DNA of 64,000 bases from contig OY829329.1 of the NCBI GenBank assembly GCA_963691655.1, forward strand, positions 7,516,708 through 7,580,707, written 5' to 3'. Shown here in pieces: positions 1 to 10,941 of this stretch; within the stretch, counting starts at the first letter, position 1; each line of letters starts with the position of its first letter. The notes below the pieces were generated by a model that made no database searches, was not told where the DNA came from, and saw only the letters and a list, made by a program, of their open reading frames with translations. Both the position numbers and the translations under genes were made by a program. The stretch is from Toxonevra muliebris. Taxonomy: Eukaryota; Arthropoda; Insecta; Diptera; Pallopteridae.

Positions 1-2576
1 GCGCCATCACTTACACCAATACATTAAATAACAATAACATTTAATAAACTGAATCAAACACAAATAATAGCATTGGCGCGTGATTTTACCAATTTCCATA
101 CACCAACAAAAATCTTTTTTACTCAATGAATCAGTTGTGCTGCGCTGCGCGTTTGTTCGACTCTATGAATGGCGACGCAATACTACAGACATCGCCTGAC
201 CGCCACGCGACTTAATTTCCTAAATTTACTCACACAACCGATACTAACACATAAATACACGAATTTTCTAATATCTGTTGAGCACGTCAAAATAATATTG
301 AAGTTAAAATCGTGAAAATCCGTTTACACTCATCAAAAGTTTATACCGAACTAAATCAGCTAAAAGGAAAAAAGCGCGCACAATACCGAATAAACAAGCT
401 TGTTCGTTCACTTGCATACTCATTCGTTTTACAATAACAGCAATGCATGTTGTATCGTTTGCATGTTCGTGTTCGCTCATCAACATTAGTATGAACCAGT
501 GAAGGCATTTTAGATACAATTGTATTTTTTCTCCCAAAATACTTTAAGTACTATGTTTCTTATCTTATTTAAAAACAAAAAAAAATTCAAACTTATTTCC
601 CATTATATATATTATACAATATAAGTTTTCAAATTTTCCAGGTTTCTGTCGATTTAAATCGATGTAAATTGAGAAAATCTCATATTATATTAAACGTGTA
701 TATACATTGAAAAAACTAGATACGTAGTAGAAATGATTTAATTCGTGCTATATTTAGTAATATATGAAGCACAGCCGTAGCCAGAACTAAACTTTGGCGG
801 GAGCTGGACAAATTTTTAGGGAAACTGACTTTCCTTGCAATAAAAAACAGAATTTATGTTAGAAAACTTTTTGAGTGTATAATATAATAAATTAAACATC
901 CAACATCGCTGGTTTTCGATTCAGGATTTTTTGATTTCGTTGAGCAGAAAATTTTCACAATTTAATTTAATTAATGCTTGTAAAGCATTCTAGTCAAAAT
1001 TATCACTAAAAAGCCAGTTGCAGCTTCAACTTACAACTTATAGTTAGATTAGATTTTTGAGGTGGGCATGATGCTCCCAGATTACTGCGGCCAACTACGT
1101 CCTATTGTGATATCTCCCAAAGTATTTAGGTGTTTTATAGTTCTCCTATGAGTATTATTATTACTTAACACGTTCGCGGACGTGAATGATATAACATTCA
1201 TATTCACGGTGTCACAATATGACAGGAATGCTATAGCATTTAAATATATAATACAAATTCCAACATTCAATTCTATTTAGCGTCCGCATAATCCACAACC
1301 GAACTGATCTATATATCGAAGTAAATGCTTTAGTACTCAGTGTATATAACTAATAAAATGTGATATAGTTAGAACTAGGGAAAAACGTGTAAAATTTAAA
1401 TATTACGATTACTTTAAAAGAGCCACCATTTGTCTCTTTTTGCACCTCGATACAATTTTAAGTGTCCGCGAACGTATTAAACCGTGCGTCCATAAATAAA
1501 AAAATGCGTAATAAATACATGCTTCATTATAATCGAAACCACTCTTACCAATTCGGCATGGGTTTTGAATGAAAACATATTCAATTCAGTTTTCCTTCTG
1601 TTGCATTTAAGAGTTGTGTAAATTATTGGTTAGTTCGCATAGCTTTGATATTATCTTACACTGTCTGAATTATTCATTGTTATCAAGGAGTCGAACAATT
1701 GATCGTAGTTATTTTTGATTGTCAATATTACTTTATACATTTTTGATGTCAAGGTATTTTATTTACCCCTATTTTGTGCCAGATTTGTCATGCTATAAGA
1801 GGGAACGTTTTCAAATACAATAAATAAAAAAATATTTAACTTGTTTCGTCCGTGTTAAGTAAATACAGATTATTTCTCAAATTAAATTTGAAAATTCAAA
1901 TGAATTTAGTGCGCGCGCAAGATGTTACCCATCCCTTTGTCCGAAGTTTGTGTGGTTTGCTAAACATGCAACCCAGGAACGGGTATTTGGTTTGAAAACT
2001 AATGAGCCTTTCGTCAACAATAACATTTTCGCATGTCGCAAATAATAGTGATATGTAGATTAGTCATTCATTTTTATTTTATAGACATCGCATATAGGGC
2101 AAACTTTTTGCTCAGCATTCTTGTAATATTTCTTTTTTCAATAATGCATAGTAAGAATGGAATGGTAACGAGAATAGAAATTCGGTTAAAAAAAATGGCA
2201 ATCAACCACATAGATGGAAAGCTAAGGCGCTGTCGTTTTTGAAATACTCTGTACACCTTTTAATAAAAATACATCGATGATGGGCCTGGTTTTTATGGTT
2301 TGTGTAGGAAGTATAATTATACTGAATTTTGTTGTGTTCGTATCGATAGGTATTGTCTATTGAAGAGGGCATATGCATGGGTAATTTGCTTGAAAATTCC
2401 TTTGTTTATTTTGTTTTGAAAATTTAATTTTGTACTCGATATTATAAGAAAATTTGGTGAAGATTGTTCAATATAGCTATTGTAAATAAATATAAGATTA
2501 TAATCATCGGCATCACCCCATTCACAAATTAAATTTGGAGTTAACCCTGAAATCCCCCTTGGATTCTTCAAAAAGT

Positions 2577-2637
2577 GCATCATTGCAAATGCAAAATATT
2601 TTTGCTATGCAGTAAAAATTTGCATTTGCAATGATGC
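2577..2637. repeat. Near-perfect hairpin (about 24-bp arms)
   Basis: The left arm (2577-2603) starts GCATCATTGCAAATGC and the right arm (2614-2637) is its reverse complement apart from a few bases in the T/A-rich inner part. The loop is about 10 bases. No target duplication is visible, so it may be a short inverted repeat, the core of a miniature transposon, or a small-RNA-like hairpin. Confidence 0.6.
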
Positions 2638-4160
2638 GAGACCATTTGGACCATATCCTGAATCGAGCTTATAAATATTTACGTTTACTTGCACAAATTA
2701 TTATGATTATAATACAGTAAACCATTCTTATTTATATCCATATGACAGGCTGTTAATACGCTTGGCATAATTTCACAAATTTAACCGGTCGAGTTTATAA
2801 TTCCCATTTTTTCAAACTTTAACTTGAAGCATTTCATTTCTTTCTTTATTAAATTACAGAATTGTTTTTTTTTTTTCTTTTTTTAATGAAACATTCTTTA
2901 AACAATATGTCTACATTTCTCGTTTTTCGCTTTTTTCGTTTTGGTATTTATATATTTGTCATGTGTACTGGTTCTATTGTTCGCCTTCTTTTATTGTTTT
3001 TAATATTGTTGACGCGTTCAGACGCTTGTATTGGCCCAGCATTTCAATTCAAATCTGTGCAGCATTGTGTTCTTAATGTATGTACATGTGCGCATTAAAA
3101 CGTCCTCAGGGGACCAATCTTCCTCGCTTGCCCCCTCAATCATATTCACATGTTTATATGCGATTAATGTAATTTCCTTTATGAAAATAAAATCTAAGAA
3201 CTAGGAAATGAAAAACTCCAGCTTTTCTTTAACTTTTTTCTTCTTCGTTTTTGTTTATCCTACCCTTCCAAACGAAGAATTCATAATGAAAAAAAAAACT
3301 AGTTCAGGTTATGAAAAAAGTACTGCATATTTCTGTCACTGACAACTAATTTTTTAAAAGTGCATAAAAACCACAACATGAAAAAAAATCTTTTAAGAAA
3401 GCCAGCCACTATGTTGAAGATGGGCGAAAAACTTAACGAAAACAAAATTAAAAAAGAGTACAAAAAATACAGGGAAGCTATTCCCCAAGGCAGAAGCTTC
3501 ATCTCAATCTTAAATTTTTGGCTACCGATGATTCATACGCCTCCGTAGTGTTTTTTTTTTTAAGAATATCAACAACAGCTATGTATGTCACAATTTATAC
3601 TTGAAGTAGCATTTGTAGTAGTGTAAAGCAGCATTTAAATTCAGTTATTTTATAACCTCGAAAATCCCGGAATCTTGGATACCGGGATTGATATCCTTAA
3701 TATACATGTACTATGTAAGAAATGCATTCACTTTATTAATATGAATGTGTATCTGTTAAGAAACTGGGTTAAAGTATGTTAAAGTAATACATATGTATGT
3801 CTTTGGTATATGAGGGCGAATAGGAAAATCTTAAATTTTCCTAGCAGTTTATTAAAAAGTTTTTAATTCTCAATATTTTCTTACTTTATGTATTACTGTA
3901 TGTTTCTAGTTTTCCTTAATGCTAGTACAACATGAGCTTATTCATATATTTAAACTGTATTATGGAATTTATTATAAAATATAAAATAAATAAATAAAAC
4001 TTAGTTTGTTTACAATTTTCTGAATAATTCGAAATCATATTATAATTTTATGAGATGTCATTTTCGAACAAATACAAAATCCATTACTTTAGTTAAAGTA
4101 TGTAAAATTAACTTATGGACATTTCACTTAACAGTATCCACCTGACATTCTTGTGTGGTG

Positions 4161-4230
4161 CTAGGTTAGGTTATATTGGAGTGGCTGTCGAGAGACACAC
4201 TTAAGCCTGAACGGCCCATTGTGATACCAT
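4161..4230 (-). mobile_element. 3'-end fragment of the tRNA-derived SINE
   Basis: This 70-bp stretch matches, in reverse complement, the last part of the SINE at 38301-38612: the GAGTGGCTGTCGAGAGACAC block, then the GCCTGAA..CCCATTGTGATACCA block. It includes the CTAGGTTAGGTT tail with a small deletion. The tRNA-like head is absent, so this is a truncated copy in the opposite orientation. Confidence 0.75.
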
Positions 4231-4453
4231 ATTTTGTGGTGCTATAAATTTGATGTTTTTTTTCGTTCAATTCAATAGTTTTTTTTGTTGACGTTTCCTG
4301 CACTATCAGCTTGCATTATACTTAGTTTTCACTATGTCAAATTCAATCAAATATGCCAACATGTTGGCAACTTCATATACGAAATTTTGTCTTTTTTTCA
4401 TAGTGAAAACCAGACTGCTGTTAATTATTAATAACACATTCCAACAGGATTTT

Positions 4454-4826
4454 TGCAACAGAATATCCACCCTATAATCCTGAAAGGGTATGTTGTATAA
4501 ACCATTTTTGTAAAATAAACTTATAGTCCAACACTTCTCAGTTTTTTTTTTTACAGTGGGTCAAAGTTTTCATTTGCAAAAATGCAAAAAGTATAATGTT
4601 AAAAATTTATGTCTGAGAAAAATGTTATCGGCGAAGTTTTATAGTAGAATTTTACATGGGTAATTTCTGTAGAACTTGTTAACCCTTTAGTTCCTCTTTT
4701 TACGGGACAATTTGGCAATTTTTTATAAAAACCTGATAAGTCCTTTGCAGAAAATTTAAGTTTATTTTACAAAAATGGTTTATACAACACACCCTTTCAG
4801 GATTATAGGGTGGCTATTCTGTTGCA
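4454..4826. mobile_element. Palindromic miniature inverted-repeat element
   Basis: Two arms of about 70 bp face each other, 4454-4523 and 4757-4826. Both carry TGCAACAGAATA, then CCACCCTATAATCCTGAAAG, then a block ending in TAAAATAAACTTA, with only a few mismatches. The central 230 bp has no coding potential. The near-repeat CCAACAGG / CCAACAAG lies just outside the arms and could be a decayed target duplication, but the ends are not symmetrical enough to be sure. A non-autonomous DNA transposon is the simplest reading. Confidence 0.65.
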
Positions 4827-6330
4827 GCCAACAAGTCTTAATTTGTTGCCGGTACAGTTAAAAACTAGAAAACTGCGTCTATCCAGAACGTCAATTATTT
4901 TTAAAATTTAGCCATAAAACTTGCTGTTACAAGCGTTTTGAACTTTTTAATCAAAATAAAAGGCTAGAAGTTTTGTTGGGATAAACATAGAAAGAAATTT
5001 GTAGTATAAATAATATTAATAAAAATCCTTTTAAGTTAGTTTCTTTTAAAAATTCTGGAAATATTATTGCTACAAATGTGTGTCTTAATGTACTGTTCTT
5101 TTGTTCGCCTTCTTTTATAGAAGGCAATAAAATGCGCAAAAAAAGCTCTAATTTTATTTACTTGGAATGGTTTCAATCAACAAAAGAGCAAATCCTTATG
5201 TCACATTTATTTACTTATTCATGCTAACAGTTAATTTCATCCATCTAGCTTTTTGTGGGTCTCATAATGTGATCGCCTACACGTGAGTTTGTAAGTATGT
5301 GAAGTGCTGATGTATGTGAAAGTGATTCTTATCGAAGGTGTGCACCACGCCGTTGACCTTTTTTCCATTCGTTGTGATAAATTGAAATTTCTCGCTATAA
5401 GGTGATGTTAAACTTAGAACGTAGAATTTTACATTAACATGGCATTGCGTGCGAGTGGGAAAATCATGACGTAATTTCTAACTAAGTTTTAATTGTGTAC
5501 AGTGTGTCGCTTAATAACGTTGAAAACTCCTTCTTTTTTTTTGGGGAAGCTAAAGATGTTTGGTGTTAATATTTTTTAAGGCAGAACGGAAAAGTTTTTA
5601 GAAGAACATTCTTACAAATGTTAAACCAAAAAAAAAAAACATACAAAAAAACCTTGAAATATATGGATCTAGATTTTTATTTGAATGGTAAGAATTAATT
5701 GATAAATAATCTTAAACATGGGCATGCGCGGTTAGCTTTCTTTTGTTCAAAAATTATTATTAGATGAGTGATCTAGTAATTTTTTCTATGTAGTTTGATG
5801 TGTAATCTATTGATTCTCTGCAATATCTTGTATCACAAGGTGCCACCCCGTTTTTGACGTTTGTTGTTATCTCGCGTCTAGGTTATTGTAGAGCTTTACT
5901 TTTAAATTTCAAATACAATTTCTTATACAACCCAAATATTTTTCTTGAGTATATCTACCTTATATATAAAAATAAGCTTTTCCCGTCGTTTTATGATGAC
6001 TTTGGTAAGCGTAAGATCTGAAAAACAGCCTTTTTGGACCTTTTTTGAGGTTAGGGACAACATATAACATTCCCCGTGAAAAATAATATTGGATTCATAT
6101 TCAGCGAAAAAAAATATACCAAAAAAACTTTATCTGTTTTTTTATGATGACTTGGGTAAACGTACGCTTGATAAAACTATTATTTTATGGTGAGGTGGTA
6201 AGCTTGCAGACGCTATATTGGTCCGCCATCATGCAAAATCAAAAAAGGCCTTGTTGCATTTGAAACTAGAGATAATAAGCTTTCATTTGCGCCTAAACAT
6301 GCTCTAAAATACCTTAACCAATTTTGGACA

Positions 6331-6353
6331 GGGGGGGGGGGGGGGGGGGGGGG
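6331..6353. repeat. Poly-G tract (23 G)
   Basis: An uninterrupted run of 23 G on the plus strand in otherwise AT-rich DNA. Such runs are length-variable and prone to sequencing error, and could form a G-quadruplex. Confidence 0.9.
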
Positions 6354-6384
6354 TCTCCCATTGACAGAGAATATCCCATATTTA

Positions 6385-6535
6385 CTCGTAATTAGCGACC
6401 TCAATACCCCCATTTACCGATTTTTGTAGGAATATATGCAGTTTTACTTTATGTAGTCTGCCATTTTGTTTTTCCACAAATGGATTTCATATACGTAATC
6501 AGCGACCTCAGAAACCCTCATATACCGGGTTTCGC
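6385..6535. repeat. Diverged short tandem duplication
   Basis: The motif GTAATTAGCGACCTCAA at 6388 recurs as GTAATCAGCGACCTCAG at 6495, about 107 bp later. Similar sequence follows each copy (ACCCCCATTTACCG and ACCCTCATATACCG). The upstream parts also resemble each other (CCGCCAT near 6224, CTGCCAT near 6458). It looks like two diverged units of a roughly 107-bp tandem repeat. Family unknown. Confidence 0.5.
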
Positions 6536-7044
6536 AAGAATTAAACTATATCTTCGAGTTTTGGCCAGCTTTTCCAGTAAGTCTGCAATGCCGCCCTAAG
6601 TGGATATCTATTAAATTTAATCTAAAAATTAATGATATAATGGCTAAGCTAGGAGGGTGATTTGAAGAATGAATTCTCCTACCGCCCCCTTAGCTGATGA
6701 TATTTTTATGAAAATTTTAAGAATTTCTTTGTATTTGTTCGAAACAGGTTGCCCCCAGGTTTGACTAAAAACTATATAAGAAATATGTATAAGTACAGCC
6801 AACGCTCGAAACCGTGAACTACTTAAATAAAAATATAAAGTAAAAAATTATTCCTTAAAAAAATAAGAAATAAATTAGAAACAAAATATTTTACTTCAAT
6901 GGATGGAAAGTTTTTAATTAAAAACAAAATTAATAAGAAAAAATCGGTAATCTTTATATATTGCCTTTTCTCTTAGATTCTTGTAGTATGTAGTAAACAT
7001 ATCTAGAGTATTCCTGAATTTAAATCATGAAAATTTATATACAA

Positions 7045-7822
7045 CAGAGCTGGGTAAATTCAATTACATTACAATACCAATTCCAATTCCAGGGAATTTG
7101 TAATTGGTACTTTTTGTTTTCAATTCCTAAGTAATGGAATTAATAAAAGTTTCAATTCCATTACAAGGAATTGTAATCGGTAATTAAAATTTTTAAATTC
7201 CTAGGTAATGGATTTGAAAAAATTTTCGATTCCATTACAGGGAATTGTATTTTGTAATTCAAAATATATCAATTCCTTAAAGGAATTGAAAATGTAATTG
7301 ATTAAGAAGAAATTTAAGTGTAATCAATTACTTTCCTGGAATTAAATTCCAATTTAGTTGGAATGATTCCCTTTTAGTTCAATTCCAAAAAGGAAAAAAA
7401 AAAGATGACCGCACTTTATACTGATTCGCTCGTAACGGCTTATTAGAAGCATTTTACAATATTTCCCGAATTTTTTTTTTTTTTTTTGGCTTTTTTGGAA
7501 TTGAACTAAAAGGGAATCAATTACTTTCGAGGAATCATTCCAACCAAATTGGAATTTAATTCCAAGAAAGTAATTGATTACACTTAAATATTAAATTCCT
7601 TTCTATTCAATTAGATTTTCAATTCCTTTAAGGAATTGATAAATTTTTAATTACAAAATATTTTTCAATTCCATTACCTAGGAATTTAAAAATTTTAATT
7701 ACCGATTACAATTCCTTGTAATGGAATTCAAAGTTTTATCAATTCCATTACTAGGGAATTGAAAACATTAAAGAATGGAGATGAAATTTAACTCCTAATG
7801 TAATCATTACTACCCAACTCTG
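7045..7822. mobile_element. hAT-like foldback MITE with 8-bp target duplication
   Basis: The element begins CAGAGCTGGGTA and ends with the reverse complement of CAGAGTTGGGTA. It is flanked on both sides by the identical 8-mer ATATACAA (7037-7044 and 7823-7830). Nearly all of it is one long inverted repeat: arms of about 330-350 bp built of degenerate AATTCC(A/T)TTAC-type units around a spacer at roughly 7390-7500. Eight-base target duplications and CAGAG-type termini are characteristic of the hAT superfamily. No transposase reading frame is present, so it is non-autonomous. Confidence 0.85.
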
Positions 7823-9571
7823 ATATACAATTTCTAAGAAATTATGTTTAAGTTTTAGAAAAGTCAATAGGAGAAAAACTTTGTTCACGTTATCGAACGT
7901 TGACTGTATGTGTATACGTATTTAAAAAGTAATAAACTTTCAGTTAATATTGTATAATAATAAAAAGTCAAAGTATTTAACCCTTTCAGAAATTTGTCCA
8001 ATATATTGGACAAGAGCATGTGTCGAAAATAATGATATATTGGACATAACCTGACGGTCATATTTGTCACTTAACCTGAGATTTTATTGCAAATTCGTGT
8101 TAACTGGCATCAAATTAGTATATGTGCAATTTTCAGATTTTTAGTTCAAGAGGCTGATTTTCATGCCTGAGACGGTTGAAGCAATCGTTGGTTTCTCAGC
8201 CAAATTATTGAATACACTAAGGATCTGATTTGTTGACAATAATGAGAATGATTTCTCAAAATGTCGTCGGTGGGAGAAATGTTTCGTGCGAATACGGACA
8301 AACATTTTATTGTTTTTCTATACATTTATGTACACATTATTATCCCTATTCCAGAATCCGTCGTAATAGTTATGAATTGAGTATAAATTCGTAGAATTCA
8401 AATAGTTTTTTGTAATAGCCTTTGTTTTAAATTAACAAAAAAACAATTTTTGGTGATATGTAAAACTCAGTTACGAATTCGTTAAAACGAATTTTGGAAA
8501 AAGGTGTACATATTTTTTCCACGGAAATTTATGTTTTCGGGTTAATGTGGAAAATTAGTTGTGAATTTTTTTAGAGCATTATGCCACAGTTTTTTTTTTT
8601 TTTTTAATATATGCAGGAATTGGATTCAGAATAAAGTCGAAAATTTAAATTTTTAATAAATCAATGTTTGTGCTGGGGTATTAAAACTAATCTCGCTACA
8701 GCCAAAAATAGATAAGAGTCCATACATATATAACAATTTTGTTTAAAAATTGACCTACTCTTATGTTGATTGCGACGTTTGGGAGCATAGTTAAATTTTC
8801 TTTGAAAACGATCCCAAAGGATACTGTGATTATTATTATTTTTGTTTTCATTTTCATATTCTACATTTCTTGCTTTTATTCAAGGGTGTGTTTAGTCCTT
8901 TTCAACCTTTTTATAGACGTTAGCTTTCATTTTTATTTGTCATGAGTTATGCCACATCTATGTTAATATTGTTAATTACACACCCAGAAAGCAAAACCTA
9001 ACATTCGTAGATATGGATACGAAAAATGCGTATGTTACGATTTGTTTTGGAGTGGTCTTTAATTTTTTTTTTTTTTTTTTTGCAATAACTTTTTAACTTT
9101 TTACTACAATTTCACACGCAATAATAAAAAGTTGTGCGAATAACGTAAAATGCCCGATTTCCGGGCACTCTCCAAAATGTGGACAATTAGTATTTTAATT
9201 GAAGCTAAAAGGTTAGCTTTAAACTCTCAGGACTTCTTCATGACTGTATGATTACTTCTTTTTCTTTTTTTTGTATGGTTGTTATTGGGATCTCATTGAC
9301 CCTTTTTCTGTACTCAAATTAAAAAAAAATGTATTTGTAAAGTTTAGAAGGTATAGCAGTAGTACAGAAATATTCAAGGAATTAAAGCTTAGACCCACTG
9401 TATAATCCGGGTATTCAAACTTTATTTCAAATGATCTAGCATCATTCCAAATGCAGAATATTTCTTCATCTTACGGTATCAAAACAACAAATTTGTAGTA
9501 TATGCAAAAATATTTTACGTTTGCAACTTAGAGACCGAATAAACAACCCTATTAAATATTAAAATATTAAA

Positions 9572-9600
9572 CAGTAATTACTTACTTAAAGTAATTACTG
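9572..9600. repeat. Perfect short palindrome
   Basis: CAGTAATTACTT (9572-9583) is followed by a 5-base spacer and its exact reverse complement (9589-9600). No flanking duplication identified. Confidence 0.6.
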
Positions 9601-10941
9601 CAGCACCAGCCCAAAATAAGTAATGGTCTACATTTTCGAAAACAAATTGGAAACGAAAATCATTATTTGTAATTTTTTTTTTGAAATGAAACCCTTAAAA
9701 ATAGTTGTTTGGCATTTAAACGAATCTTAGAACTTCAACATCTAAAAAAAATATGTACAAATCATTTCTTCATCATTATTGTTTATTATTTATTTCAAAT
9801 AATAAACCGTGGTGTCCAGAATGAAGAGAAATGCACTACAAGTATTTTTCGAAGTTCGAACACTGCCCGAAATTACGCAGCTTGCAGTATAATTTTAAAA
9901 TCGCTGGAAACAGTTTTTTATAACATTGGTTTTAATTGAAATATTGAAGGAAAAATCACTCGAATTGGAAAAATTCGAATGATTTTTTATATACATATTT
10001 TTGTATAATATTTTATGCGAGCGACTTTTTAAAAAGGAAACATACATAACAAATTATATGCGGAAAAAAATTAAAGTAAAATTTCGTGTGCGTTGCTTGC
10101 ATGACATTGAAATCATTCTAATGACAATGAGTTTAAAACAAGTGTTTTCGAATGCCATTTTGAAGACATGGAGTCGAATTATTTTTACTTTTTTCATTAG
10201 GATTTATTTCCGATAAATTGCTGCTATAGAAACCCTGAAGTGTTTTTTTAAGTTTCTTATAAGTTTTGTATTATTATATATTTATTATTAATTCGTATTT
10301 ATAAAGCAGCCTTAAAAAATAAATTTTTTAACTCTCGGTACTCCAAAATTAAATAAAATATTTTCAAATTTATGGCATAATTATATAAAAAAAAGAGTAC
10401 ATTTGGGTACTAAAATTATCAAAAAGAAAAAGAAATATAGGGAAGAGACCGCCAAAAAAGTGCGGCTGGTAACCCAAAACAAAGAACATTTAAATATGCC
10501 TACAAAAAATTTATTTTGAGTTGAGCTTGCGTTCATACGACATTTATGAAAATATCCCTACTGAGTTATTATTTTATAGAGTTGATACACCACCATACAC
10601 GAAAACATAGATCAAAACAGTATGCACCTATCTATCCCTCCTGGGTTACTATTTCATTGTAAATAGAAATAAGAAAGAAGAAGAAAACAGCATGCACACG
10701 AATTAGTTATCCTCATGCATGGTCTATCCCACATAAATGGCATGATTACAATTACAACGATTGCCGTTCCCTGCTCACAGCTGATGGTTAAAATGCAAAT
10801 TAAAGTGAACGCCATTTTTATACGAAGAAGCAAAACAATGAGTTTATTCGATCGATTAAAGTTGTGAATATTCAATTAAATTTAACTTAAAGTAAAGGAA
10901 TTTGGGGAAAAAGTATTTGGAAATATTTGTTGAAAGAAGCA

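Larger units (their letters stand above)
1..10941. other. Gene-free AT-rich region upstream of the DOCK gene
   Basis: No open reading frame here is longer than about 90 codons, and none has recognisable protein similarity or exon-like codon use. The stretch is A/T-rich with many homopolymer T and A runs. Supported contents are listed separately: a hairpin at 2577, a SINE fragment at 4161, a palindromic element at 4454, a short duplicated block near 6390, a G tract at 6331, a hAT-like foldback element at 7045 and a small palindrome at 9572. The 5' untranslated exon and promoter of the downstream DOCK gene may lie in the last kilobase, but I cannot place them. Confidence 0.6.

Noticed and set aside
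3299..3548. Overlapping 62-67 codon ORFs on both strands
   Set aside because: Low-complexity Lys/Asn or Phe/Leu composition from A/T-rich DNA, no conserved motif, no splice context.
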